Of a stretch of DNA of 64,000 nucleotides, positions 7,828-15,976 are shown one piece after another (the stretch's first letter is position 1; every line of letters begins with the position of its first letter). The DNA is from Streptomyces sp. NBC_01198 (GTDB taxonomy: Bacteria; Actinomycetota; Actinomycetes; Streptomycetales; Streptomycetaceae). The notes beneath the pieces are model-generated. The model searched no databases and was not told the origin of the DNA. It saw only the letters and a program-made list of their open reading frames with translations. A program made the position numbers and the translations under genes. The stretch is taken from the NCBI RefSeq assembly GCF_036010485.1, contig NZ_CP108568.1, positions 3,286,001 through 3,350,000 of the forward strand. The letters run 5' to 3'.

Positions 7828-8224
7828 GGTCCCAGTGAAGCACGGCCTCACTGGGACTCGACCCCCGCCCCCACACGGGGCGCCCCCCGGACGCGCGGGT
7901 CGCCACCGACCCGAGGGGGCAGCCCGGTCCGCCCCGGACCACGGCCCGCTGCCCGGCCAAGCCCGCCGTTCCTCTGCCGCAGCGGGCAAGCCATCAGGGG
8001 CGCGGGGAACTGCGCGACCAACCACCCACCGAGGCGCGGGTCGCCACCGACCCGAAGGGGCTGTTCGGTCCGACCCGGACCACCGGCCGGTGACCGGCTG
8101 AGCGCGCCGCTCCCCGCGCCCCGGGTGGGGCACCCCCTGCGCAGGGGAACCGCACGACCGCCGCGCCCCGCGGATGGGCACCCTCTGCCGCAGAGGGGAC
8201 GTTGGACGTCCGGCCCTGAGGGAG
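7828..8224. repeat. Repeat-rich spacer with hairpins, no gene seen
   Basis: About 400 bases without a convincing gene. It contains a 22-base exact direct repeat (7893-7914 and 8034-8055, GCGCGGGTCGCCACCGACCC plus GA), a GGGGCGCGGGGAACTGCGCG block near 7997-8016 followed by ACCAACCACCCACC, a 9-bp stem GCCCGCTGC (7944-7952) with GCAGCGGGC (7979-7987), and a CCCTCTG-CCG-CAGAGGG hairpin (8181-8197) that may terminate the GNAT gene. The GC-rich open frames across it are shadows of these repeats. Confidence 0.7.
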
Positions 8225-8746
8225 TCAGAGGTGGAGGAGGAGGATCACGTCGTCGCGGTCGTCGCCCGGGGAGACCCGGATCGCCGCCGGGACGCGGCCG
8301 ACCTCCTTGTAACCGCAGGCCGAGTAGAACGCGTCGGCGCCCGTGCCGCCGCGGCACGTGAGGCGGATCGCCTCGATCCCGGGGAAGCCGCGGGCGGCCT
8401 GCTCGACCGCGGCCATCAGCGTGCGGCCGTAACCGCGGCCCTGGGAGCCGGGATGGACCATCACCGTGTAGACCCACAGCCAGTGCCGCATGAGCCGGTG
8501 GTCGTTGTACGCCAGGAAGGCCGAGGCCGCGACGCGGCCGTCCTCGTCGCGGCCGACGATCAGCCGCCGCCGCCCCTCGGCCACCGCGGCGAGCGCCCGG
8601 TCGAGGTCGGGCCGGATGTCCTCGGGCGTGACGGGCGGCACGAAGCCGACCGCACCGCCCGCGTTCGACACGTCGGCCCACAGCGCGAGCACCTGCTCGC
8701 GCAACTCCTCGTCGACCAGCGGATCCAGCTCGCACGTAAGGGTCAT
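8225..8746 (-). CDS. GNAT-family N-acetyltransferase
   Basis: A 173-residue acetyl-CoA-dependent acyltransferase. The pyrophosphate-binding motif SQGRGYGRTLM is at 101-111, after the beta strand VYTVMVHP, and a late FYSACGYKEVG matches the end of the GNAT fold. The acceptor cannot be predicted. It lies just downstream of mqnE on the same strand (45-base gap), so it may be co-transcribed without sharing the pathway. Confidence 0.88.
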   Translation of the reverse strand: MTLTCELDPLVDEELREQVLALWADVSNAGGAVGFVPPVTPEDIRPDLDRALAAVAEGRRRLIVGRDEDGRVAASAFLAYNDHRLMRHWLWVYTVMVHPGSQGRGYGRTLMAAVEQAARGFPGIEAIRLTCRGGTGADAFYSACGYKEVGRVPAAIRVSPGDDRDDVILLLHL

Positions 8747-8791
8747 GTGAGCAGGGTAATCATTACCGCGGCGCTGTCGCCGTGGTCCGGG

Positions 8792-9955
8792 TCACACCCG
8801 CATCGGCTGCGGCGACTCCCGCCGCGACCCGTCGGGGCCGGGGTACTCGCGGATGATCTCGTAGCGCGTGTTGCGCTCGACCGGGCGGAAGCCGGCGTCC
8901 CGGATGAGGTCCAGGATGTCGTCCCTGGTGAGCTTGTTCGGCGTGCCGTAGTCGTCCGCGTCGTGGGTGATCTTGTACTCCACGACCGAGCCGTCCATGT
9001 CGTCGGCGCCGTGGTTGAGGGCCAGTTGGGCGGTGGACAGCCCGTGCATGACCCAGAAGACCTTCACGTGCGGCACGTTGTCGAAGAGCAGCCGCGAGAC
9101 CGCGAAGGTCTTGAGCGCTTCCGCGCCGGTGGCCATCGTGGTGCGGGCCTGCAGGGTGTTGCGGACCTTGCCGTCCTTCATGTCCACGAAGTCGTGCTGG
9201 TAGCGCAGCGGGATGAAGACCTGGAAGCCGCCGGTCTCGTCCTGCAGTTCGCGCAGCCGCAGCACGTGGTCGACGCGGTGCCTGGGCTCCTCGATGTGGC
9301 CGTAGAGCATGGTGCAGGGGGTCTTGAGGCCCTTGGAGTGCGCGAGCCGGTGGATCCGGGACCAGTCCTCCCAGTGGGTGCGGTGGTCCACGATGTGCTG
9401 GCGCACCTCCCAGTCGAAGATCTCCGCGCCGCCGCCGGTCAGCGACTCCAGGCCGGCGTCGATCAGCTCGTCGAGGATGTCGGAGGCGGACAGGCCGGAG
9501 ATGGTCTCGAAGTGGTGGATCTCGGTGGCGGTGAACGCCTTGAGCGAGACGTCGGGCAGCGCTTCCTTGAGGGCCTTGAGCGAGCGCGGGTAGTAGCGCC
9601 ACGGCAGCGTCGGGTGCAGGCCGTTGACGATGTGCAGCTCGGTGAGGCTGTCGGCCTCCATCGCCTTGGCCAGCCGCACGGCCTCCTCGATCCGCATGGT
9701 GTACGCGTCCTTCTCGCCCGGCTTGCGCTGGAAGGAGCAGTACGCGCACGAGGCGGTGCACACGTTCGTCATGTTCAGGTGGCGGTTGACGTTGAAGTGG
9801 ACCACGTCGCCGTTCTTCTGGGTGCGCACGTGGTGCGCGAGTCCGCCCAGCCAGGCGAGGTCGTCGGACTCGTAGAGGGCGATGCCGTCCTCCCGGGTCA
9901 GCCGCTCGCCGGCGTGGACCTTCTCCTCCAGCTCCCGCTTGAGCCCCGCGTCCAT
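8792..9955 (-). CDS. mqnE: Aminofutalosine synthase MqnE
   Basis: A 387-residue radical SAM enzyme. The cluster-binding cysteines are Cys66, Cys70 and Cys73 in CTASCAYC. The sequence around them (HFNVNRHLNMTNVC), together with the HGADDMDGSVVEYKITHDAD region and the family length, identifies MqnE rather than the related MqnC or CofH. It joins the enolpyruvyl ether of 3-carboxyvinyl-benzoate to SAM to give 6-amino-6-deoxyfutalosine, the first committed route step after MqnA in the futalosine menaquinone pathway. AGGAGGAA precedes the ATG. Three further menaquinone-type genes lie within 6 kb. Confidence 0.95.
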   Translation of the reverse strand: MDAGLKRELEEKVHAGERLTREDGIALYESDDLAWLGGLAHHVRTQKNGDVVHFNVNRHLNMTNVCTASCAYCSFQRKPGEKDAYTMRIEEAVRLAKAMEADSLTELHIVNGLHPTLPWRYYPRSLKALKEALPDVSLKAFTATEIHHFETISGLSASDILDELIDAGLESLTGGGAEIFDWEVRQHIVDHRTHWEDWSRIHRLAHSKGLKTPCTMLYGHIEEPRHRVDHVLRLRELQDETGGFQVFIPLRYQHDFVDMKDGKVRNTLQARTTMATGAEALKTFAVSRLLFDNVPHVKVFWVMHGLSTAQLALNHGADDMDGSVVEYKITHDADDYGTPNKLTRDDILDLIRDAGFRPVERNTRYEIIREYPGPDGSRRESPQPMRV

Positions 9956-10008
9956 GCGTTCCTCCTCCTGCCGGCTCCCGCCGGGTCATCGGTTTTCCGA
10001 CAGTACGC

Positions 10009-10464
10009 TCAGGCTTCCTCGGGCAGCGCGCCGACCCGGTTCTCCCACTTCGTGGACAGCACGATCGTGGTACGGGTTCGGGCGACGCCCTTCGTGCCGG
10101 ACAGCCGGCGGATGGTGTGTTCGAGGCCGTCGACGTCGCCGACCCTGACCTTGAGCATGTACGAGTCGTCGCCCGCGATGAACCAGCAGTCCTCGATCTC
10201 GTCCAGGTCGCGCAGCCGGCCCGCGACGTCCTCGTGGTCGGCGGCGTCGCTGAGCTGCAGCCCGACCAGGGCGGTCACGCCCAGGCCCAGCGCGGCGGGG
10301 GCGACCGTGGCGCGGTAGCCGGTGATCACGCCGGCCTGTTCGAGACGGTTGATGCGGTCGGTGACGCTGGGGCCCGACAGGCCCACCAGCCGGCCCAGCT
10401 CCGCGTAAGACGCCCGGCCGTTCTCGCGCAACGCCTGGATGAGCTGCCTGTCCACCGCGTCCAT
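10009..10464 (-). CDS. Lrp/AsnC-family transcriptional regulator
   Basis: The 151-residue protein starts MDAVDRQLIQALRENGRASY, the classic AsnC helix-turn-helix (DxxDxxIxxxLxxxGR), continues with VGLSGPSVTDRINRLEQAGVI, and ends in a RAM ligand domain (residues about 70-145). The ATG at 10464 gives the standard length. It sits 53 bases upstream of mqnE on the same strand, so regulation of the menaquinone genes is possible but only inferred. Confidence 0.92.
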   Translation of the reverse strand: MDAVDRQLIQALRENGRASYAELGRLVGLSGPSVTDRINRLEQAGVITGYRATVAPAALGLGVTALVGLQLSDAADHEDVAGRLRDLDEIEDCWFIAGDDSYMLKVRVGDVDGLEHTIRRLSGTKGVARTRTTIVLSTKWENRVGALPEEA

Positions 10465-10514
10465 CAGAAGGGACCCTCCCGTTCGTGCCACGACTGCGCT
10501 GTCAGGACACGAAT

Positions 10515-11282
10515 CTAAGGCATGAACGGCCCCGTGCCCTGCGCATCTGTTCGTCCCGGCTCGGTCGCACCCGCCACATGTGCCGCACCCGCCTCATGGG
10601 TCGCGGCGCCCAGCTCGCCCTGCCAGCGCCGGTACAGCTTGTGCGGCACACCCGCCACGTCCAGCACCCGGCCCGCGACGAAGTCCACCAGGTCCTGGAT
10701 GTGCGCCGCGCCGGTGTAGAAAGCGGGCGAGGCGGGCAGGACGACGGCCCCGGCGTCGTCCAGCGCCACCAGGTGACGCAGCGTCTGGCCGCCGAGCGGG
10801 GTCTCGCGGACCGCGACCACCAGCGGCCGCCGCTCCTTGAGCGTGACGCTCGCCGCCCGCTGGAGCAGGTCCTTGGACAGCCCGAGCGCCACCCCGGCCA
10901 CGCACGCTGTGCTGGCCGGCACGATCAGCATGCCCTTGGCGCGGTACGACCCCGAGGACGGTCCGGCGGCCAGGTCGCCGGCCGGCCAGTGGCGTACGCC
11001 CGACAGGTCCGCGGGCGGGTAGCGGTCCGGGGTGCCGTCGGCGCCGCGGGCCAGCAGCCGGGCCAGGTCCTCGCGCCAGTGCGCGTCGCGGAAGGCGGCG
11101 CCGGTCTCGTCGAGCACGGTCAGCCTGGCCGCCCGGCTGACCACCAGGTCGACCTGCTCCCCGGCGTGCAGCAGCGCCCGCAGCACGGCGGCGGCGTACG
11201 GCGTCCCCGAGGCCCCGGACACGCCGACCACCCAGGGATTGCGCGCGCGGCCCTGCGGGGTGCCGTCCGGGTTGTCGTCCAC
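10515..11282 (-). CDS. ubiX: UbiX-family flavin prenyltransferase (MqnM-type)
   Basis: About 255 residues. The FMN-binding start WVVGVSGASGTPYA, the VPASTACVAGVALG segment and the closing region VVLPASPAFYTGAAHIQDLVDFV are typical of UbiX. UbiX makes prenylated FMN, the cofactor of UbiD decarboxylases, and a UbiD gene lies 4 kb away, so both should act in the late futalosine pathway. The start is uncertain: I chose the GTG at 11282 close to the core; another GTG at 11333 would add 17 residues, and neither has a good ribosome binding site. The C-terminal tail after the fold is low complexity. Confidence 0.88.
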   Translation of the reverse strand: MDDNPDGTPQGRARNPWVVGVSGASGTPYAAAVLRALLHAGEQVDLVVSRAARLTVLDETGAAFRDAHWREDLARLLARGADGTPDRYPPADLSGVRHWPAGDLAAGPSSGSYRAKGMLIVPASTACVAGVALGLSKDLLQRAASVTLKERRPLVVAVRETPLGGQTLRHLVALDDAGAVVLPASPAFYTGAAHIQDLVDFVAGRVLDVAGVPHKLYRRWQGELGAATHEAGAAHVAGATEPGRTDAQGTGPFMP

Positions 11283-11386
11283 GCCGACGAGCGTAACCGG
11301 ACCGGGGCGAAGCCGCCGAAGCGGGAACCGCACACGTGCGACGGGCGTTGTTCAGGGCGGAAGGCACTGGACTCAGGGGGGTTTCG

Positions 11387-12031
11387 GTGGCATACGGACA
11401 GACGGCGCAGCGGGCCGTGAAGCCGCGGGCGGGCATGGTCGGCACGCTGCTCACGCCGTTGCGGGGCGGCGGCCAGGCGGTCGCCGCGGCCGTGCTGATG
11501 GTGGGCTGGCTGGCCCTGTTGTGGATCATCGAGGGCATCAGCGCGCTGAGCGGCCAGCGGCTCGACACCTTCGGGATCACCCCGCGCAAGGGCAGCGAGC
11601 TGCTGGACATCGTGCCGGCCGCCTTCATGCACGTCGGCTTCGCCCATCTGATGTCGAACAGCCTGCCGCTGCTGGTGCTGGGCTTCATCGCCGCGCTGCG
11701 CGGCATCGGCCGCTATCTCGCGGTGGCGCTGACCATCGTGGTCATCAGCGGTCTGGGCGTCTGGCTGATCGCCCCCGCGCACACCACGACGCTGGGCGCG
11801 TCGGGTCTGATATTCGGCCTGTTCGGCTATCTGCTGAGCCGCGGCTTCGTGGACCGGCGGCCGCTGGACGTCGTCGTGGGCCTGATCGTCGGCGTGCTCT
11901 ACGGCTCCATCCTGTGGGGCGTGCTGCCGACCGCCGACGGGGTGTCCTGGCAGGCGCATCTGTTCGGGCTGATCGGCGGCGTGGTCGCGGCGTTCCTCTT
12001 CCGGGAGCGCACGGTCGCGGTGTCCTCCTGA
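11387..12031 (+). CDS. Rhomboid-family intramembrane serine protease
   Basis: The 214-residue protein has six or so membrane helices and the rhomboid catalytic pair: Ser139 in GASGLIFG and His191 in QAHLFGLIGG, with the HVGFAHLMSN loop before helix 2. It should cleave transmembrane substrates in the cell membrane. I chose the GTG at 11387, preceded by a run of G residues, over the GTG at 11336, which has no ribosome site. It diverges from ubiX, and its substrate is unknown. Confidence 0.87.
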   Translation: MAYGQTAQRAVKPRAGMVGTLLTPLRGGGQAVAAAVLMVGWLALLWIIEGISALSGQRLDTFGITPRKGSELLDIVPAAFMHVGFAHLMSNSLPLLVLGFIAALRGIGRYLAVALTIVVISGLGVWLIAPAHTTTLGASGLIFGLFGYLLSRGFVDRRPLDVVVGLIVGVLYGSILWGVLPTADGVSWQAHLFGLIGGVVAAFLFRERTVAVSS

Positions 12032-12260
12032 GCCCCGCCCGCTGACCGGCCCGCACCCCCCGCCTGGGCCGCGCCCCGCCCACCGCCGGTCGCCCGGCCG
12101 CCCGTTGCCGTGTTCCGGCAACGCGGGTCACCACAAGTCAGCCGGAAACCCCCGCGGGATCACAGGCTCTTCACAGCTACGCTTCTGCCAACCCCACACC
12201 GACACACCCATCGCCCTTCGCGACCCGGTCGCGACGTCAGAGGAGTTCGTCATCATCACC

Positions 12261-13484
12261 ATGCGCAAGGGTCTCGCCGCCGCCGGAGTGGTCGCGCTGA
12301 TAACCACCGGGGCGGCCGCGTGCGGCAGCGAGGAGCCGGGCACCCCGCAGGGCAAGGTCGACAACGCCTTCACCAAGCTGGGCGAGCAGAAGTCGGTGAC
12401 CGTGGGGCTGGCCTTCGAGGGCACGCCCGCCCAGATCTACGCGGCGCTCAAGGACCAGGACGAATTCAAGCGCGCCGACGCGGACATGCTCGCCGGGCTG
12501 CACGTGTCCACCTCGTTCAGCTCGGACAAGCCGCTGGCCGAGGTCACCGGTGACGACAAGGTCGGCTCCTTCGACCTGGAGCTGGCCGGCGGCGCCAAGG
12601 CCGGCTCCGGCGGCAAGACGCTGCTCGGGGTGCGCTCGGTGGACAAGAAGGTCTACGTCCGGGTGGACGTCAAGGGCCTCGCCGGTCTTGACACCACCGG
12701 CGACGCGGGGCTGTCCGACCTCACCGCCATGCTCGGCTCCGTCGACAGGCTGCCGCCGTCCTTCGGCTCGGTCAAGACCCTCGCCAAGGGCGGCTGGGTG
12801 TCGATCGACCCCAAGGCCTTCGAGGGCTTCGGCAAGTCCCTGGGTGGCGGCCAGGGCTCCGCCGGGTCCGACGACGGCGCCGGCTCCGGGGACTCCCCGC
12901 TGAGCGGGCTCGGGCTGCCCTCCGGCCTGCCGTCGGCGCTGCCGACCGGCCTCGCGCACAAGACCTTCGCCCAACTGCTGGCCCCGCTGCAGAAGTCGCT
13001 GGCCAAGGACGGGGCGGTCACCGACCTGGGCTCGAAGGACGGCGCCGACCATCTCAAGGTCGCGGTGCCGGCCAGGGAGCTCGCCCAGGACCTCAAGGCC
13101 GGCCTCGGTTCGATGACCAAGGAGCTGCCCGGCGACCTGCGGCACAGCCTGGACAACGCGCCGAACAAGACGGTGGCGGTGGATCTCGCGGTCAAGGGCG
13201 GCAAGCTCGACCATGTCAGCGTCGACCTCGCGCAGTTCGACGACTCGATCCACGGCACGCTTCCGCTCGGCCTGTCCGTGCAGGGCGGCGCCGGCCCGGT
13301 CAAGGCGCCTTCCGGCGCCCAGCAGCTCAACCCGCAGGACCTGATGGGCCTGGTGATGTCGCAGCTGGGCGACCTGGGTGGCCTGGGCGGGAAGGCCGGC
13401 AAGCCCGGCGCGGGGACGTCAGGTGCGGCCGGCGCCCCCGACGCCCTCTTCCAGGGCCTGGACATGGACCTCAGCGGCCTGTGA
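12261..13484 (+). CDS. Secreted lipoprotein, LppX/LprAFG-like fold suspected
   Basis: The 407-residue protein has a lipoprotein signal: charged start MRKGL, a hydrophobic stretch, and the lipidation cysteine Cys21 (GAAAC). The mature part has repeated beta/alpha segments (DNAFTKLGEQKSVTVGLAF; KTVAVDLAVKGGKLDHVSVDL) like streptomycete lipoproteins distantly similar to LppX/LprG, with a Gly/Ser-rich linker near 200-230 and a Gly-rich tail. It should sit on the outer face of the membrane. AGAGGAG lies 15 bases before the ATG, rather far. Function unknown; lipid or small-molecule carriage is only a guess. Confidence 0.78.
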   Translation: MRKGLAAAGVVALITTGAAACGSEEPGTPQGKVDNAFTKLGEQKSVTVGLAFEGTPAQIYAALKDQDEFKRADADMLAGLHVSTSFSSDKPLAEVTGDDKVGSFDLELAGGAKAGSGGKTLLGVRSVDKKVYVRVDVKGLAGLDTTGDAGLSDLTAMLGSVDRLPPSFGSVKTLAKGGWVSIDPKAFEGFGKSLGGGQGSAGSDDGAGSGDSPLSGLGLPSGLPSALPTGLAHKTFAQLLAPLQKSLAKDGAVTDLGSKDGADHLKVAVPARELAQDLKAGLGSMTKELPGDLRHSLDNAPNKTVAVDLAVKGGKLDHVSVDLAQFDDSIHGTLPLGLSVQGGAGPVKAPSGAQQLNPQDLMGLVMSQLGDLGGLGGKAGKPGAGTSGAAGAPDALFQGLDMDLSGL

Positions 13485-13490
13485 GCCGGC

Positions 13491-13528
13491 GCCAGGGCTG
13501 AGCCAGGGCTGAGGGCGCCAGGGCTGAG
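13491..13528. repeat. Three copies of a 12-base direct repeat
   Basis: GCCAGGGCTGAG occurs at 13491-13502, 13502-13513 (sharing one base) and 13517-13528, directly after the lipoprotein stop. It leads into the terminator hairpin at 13531-13570 and shows no coding potential. Confidence 0.8.
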
Positions 13529-13530
13529 CA

Positions 13531-13570
13531 GCCGCCGAGACCGCGCGGGCGTCCGCGCGGCCCCGGCGGC
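13531..13570. terminator. Two-part hairpin between convergent genes
   Basis: An inner perfect stem, CCGCGCGG-GCGT-CCGCGCGG (13541-13560), is nested inside an outer GCCGCCG/CGGCGGC stem (13531-13537 with 13564-13570). It separates the convergent lipoprotein and mqnP genes and reaches the mqnP stop, so it should terminate both. Confidence 0.8.
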
Positions 13571-14494
13571 TCAGCTGCCGAGACCGCGGGTGAGCAGGTC
13601 GAGCAGCGCGAAGACGAAGAGCGTGATGCCGATGACGCCGTTGACGGTGAAGAAGGCCCGGTTGAGCCGGCCCAGGTCGTGCGGCCGGACGATGGAGTGC
13701 TCGTAGACGAAGGCGGCGGCGACCACCGCGAGGCCCGCCCACCAGAAGCCGCCCGCGTGGGTGGCCAGGCCGTACCAGACCAGCAGCGCCGTGGTGACGG
13801 CGTGGCAGACCCGGGCGCCGTACAGCGCGGCCGGGATGCCGAAGCGGGCCGGCACCGACTTCACACCGTGAGCGCGGTCGGCGGCCACGTCCTGGCAGCC
13901 GAAGATCAGGTCGAAGCCGCCGATCCACACGCCGACCGCGACCCCCAGGATCACCGCGTCCCACGACCAGGACCCGGTCACCGCCAGCCACGCCCCGATC
14001 GGGCCCATCGCCTGCGCGAGCCCGAGGATGGCGTGCGGGAAGTCGGTGAAGCGCTTGCCGTAGGGGTAGACCACCATCGGCACCACCGCGACCGGCGCGA
14101 GCGCCAGGCACAGCGGGTTGAGCAGCGCCGCCGCGCCCAGGAAGACCACCACGGCGATCAGCGCGCCGGTCCACGCGGACCGTACCGACAGGGCGCCGGT
14201 GACCAGCTCACGGGTCGCGGTGCGCGGGTTGCGGGCGTCGATCTCCCGGTCGATGATCCGGTTGCAGGCCATCGCGAAGGTGCGCAGGCCCACCATCGCC
14301 ACGGTGATCAGCAGCAGTTCGCCCCAGTGCACCGAGCCGTCGTCGCGGAACATCGCGGTGAGGGCGGCGATGTAGGCGAAGGGCAGCGCGAAGACCGAGT
14401 GCTCGATCATCACCAGCCGCAGGAAGGCCTTGACCCGGCTGTCGGGGCCCGGCTGCCGGCCGAACAGGTCCGAAGTGGCGGATTCCGCGCTCAC
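13571..14494 (-). CDS. mqnP: UbiA-family menaquinone prenyltransferase MqnP
   Basis: A 307-residue membrane protein with about eight helices. The first Asp-rich motif is NRIIDREIDARN (Asn78, Asp82, Asp86), the second GCQDVAADRAHG. It transfers a polyprenyl group to the naphthoate-type intermediate of the futalosine pathway; UbiA members in this setting are MqnP rather than MenA. The start is a GTG at 14494 whose first four bases overlap the stop of the upstream UbiD gene (GTGA), so the two are translationally coupled. The open frame continues upstream inside the UbiD gene, but that part is a shadow. Confidence 0.92.
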   Translation of the reverse strand: MSAESATSDLFGRQPGPDSRVKAFLRLVMIEHSVFALPFAYIAALTAMFRDDGSVHWGELLLITVAMVGLRTFAMACNRIIDREIDARNPRTATRELVTGALSVRSAWTGALIAVVVFLGAAALLNPLCLALAPVAVVPMVVYPYGKRFTDFPHAILGLAQAMGPIGAWLAVTGSWSWDAVILGVAVGVWIGGFDLIFGCQDVAADRAHGVKSVPARFGIPAALYGARVCHAVTTALLVWYGLATHAGGFWWAGLAVVAAAFVYEHSIVRPHDLGRLNRAFFTVNGVIGITLFVFALLDLLTRGLGS

Positions 14495-15942
14495 AGGCCG
14501 TACTCCCTCCATCGGCGGTCGACCTTCGCCGCCGTCTCCGGGTCGGAGAGGACCATCTCCGGCCAGCCCCCGTCCCGGGTGTAGCCCTCCTCGGGCAGTT
14601 TGCGGGTCGCGTCGATCCCCGCCTTGCCGCCCCAGAACTGCTGGTACGAGGCGTGGTCCAGGTGGTCGACGGGCCCTTCCACGACGGTCAGGTCGCGGGA
14701 GTAGTCGGTGTTGCCGAGCGCCCGCCAGGCGACCTCGTGCAGGTCGTGGACGTCGCAGTCGGCGTCCACGACCACGATCAGCTTGGTGAGCGACATCATG
14801 TGGGCGCCCCAGACCGCGTGCATGGTCTTCTGCGCGTGCTTGGGGTACTTCTTGTCGATCGAGACGATGGCGCAGTTGTGGAAGCCGCCGGCCTCGGGCA
14901 GGTGGTAGTCCACGATGTCCGGCACGATGATCTTGAGCAGCGGCAGGAAGAAGCGCTCGGTGGCCCGCCCCAGCGGCCCGTCCTCGGTCGGCGGCCGGCC
15001 CACCACGATCGACTGGAACACCGGCCGCTTGCGCATCGTCACGCACTCCACGGTCAGCGCGGGGAAGGGCTCCTGCGGGGTGTAGAAGCCGGTGTGGTCG
15101 CCGAACGGCCCCTCGGGCAGCATCTTGCCGGGCTCCAGCCAGCCCTCGACCACCACCTCGGCCTGCGCGGGCACCTGGAGCGGCACGGTCTTGCAGTCGA
15201 CCAGCTCCACCCGCTTGCCCTGCACGAAGCCGGCGAAGAGGTACTCGTCGATGTCGCCGGGCAGCGGCGCGGTCGCCGCGTAGGTGACGGCGGGCGGGCA
15301 GCCGAAGGCGATGGCGACCGGCAGGCGTTCGCCGCGGCGCCGGGCGACCTGGTAGTGGTTGCGGCTGTCCTTGTGGATCTGCCAGTGCATGCCGATGGTG
15401 CGCCGGTCGTGCCGCTGCAGCCGGTACAGGCCGAGGTTCCGCACCCCGCTGTCGGGGTCCTTGGTGTGCGTCAGGCCCAGGTTGAAGAACGACCCGCCGT
15501 CCTGCGGCCAGGTGAAGAGCGCCGGGAGCGCGTCGAGGTCGACGTCGTCACCGGTGAGCACGACCTCCTGCACGGGCGCGTCCTTGACCTTCCTGGGCGG
15601 CACGTGCACCATCCCGGCCAGCTTCCCGAACGCCTCCCGCACACCGACGAAGCCGTGCGGCAGTTCGGGCTTGAGCAGCCCGGCGATCTTCTCGCCGATG
15701 TCGGTGTACGCCTCCAGGCCGAGCGACTTCAGCAGCCGCCGGTCGGTGCCGTAGACGTTCATCGCCAGCGGTGCGACGGAGCCCCGCACGTTCTCGAAGA
15801 GCAGTGCGGGGCCACCGGACTTGTTCACCCGGTCGGTGATCTCGCCGACCTCCAGGTACGGGTCGACCTCGGCGGTGATCCGCCGGAGGTCGCCCTCCTT
15901 CTCCAGCGCCCGGAGGAACGAGCGGAGATCGTCGTAAGCCAT
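14491..15942 (-). CDS. mqnL: UbiD-family menaquinone decarboxylase (MqnL-type)
   Basis: A 483-residue prenyl-FMN-dependent decarboxylase. The opening MAYDDLRSFLRALEKEGDLRRI, the EGPFGDHTGFY segment and the KIIVPDIVDYHLPEAGGFHN region are UbiD hallmarks. Next to MqnP it should remove the carboxyl group from the prenylated dihydroxynaphthoate-type intermediate. It depends on the UbiX product made by the gene at 10515. Its stop overlaps the mqnP start by four bases. The assignment to MqnL rests on family plus context; the symbol is from memory of the late-pathway nomenclature. Confidence 0.92.
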   Translation of the reverse strand: MAYDDLRSFLRALEKEGDLRRITAEVDPYLEVGEITDRVNKSGGPALLFENVRGSVAPLAMNVYGTDRRLLKSLGLEAYTDIGEKIAGLLKPELPHGFVGVREAFGKLAGMVHVPPRKVKDAPVQEVVLTGDDVDLDALPALFTWPQDGGSFFNLGLTHTKDPDSGVRNLGLYRLQRHDRRTIGMHWQIHKDSRNHYQVARRRGERLPVAIAFGCPPAVTYAATAPLPGDIDEYLFAGFVQGKRVELVDCKTVPLQVPAQAEVVVEGWLEPGKMLPEGPFGDHTGFYTPQEPFPALTVECVTMRKRPVFQSIVVGRPPTEDGPLGRATERFFLPLLKIIVPDIVDYHLPEAGGFHNCAIVSIDKKYPKHAQKTMHAVWGAHMMSLTKLIVVVDADCDVHDLHEVAWRALGNTDYSRDLTVVEGPVDHLDHASYQQFWGGKAGIDATRKLPEEGYTRDGGWPEMVLSDPETAAKVDRRWREYGL

Positions 15943-15976
15943 GGCGCCAGTCTCGCATCCCGGTCCGGCAGCTTCG

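Noticed and set aside
7828..8224. Possible extra gene in the spacer upstream of the DUF4229 gene
   Set aside because: The frames are Arg/Gly/Pro-rich readings of direct repeats and hairpins, with no ribosome site.
14495..15046. Upstream extension of the mqnP frame
   Set aside because: It lies inside the UbiD gene and lacks membrane helices. The GTG at 14494 in a four-base overlap is the logical start.
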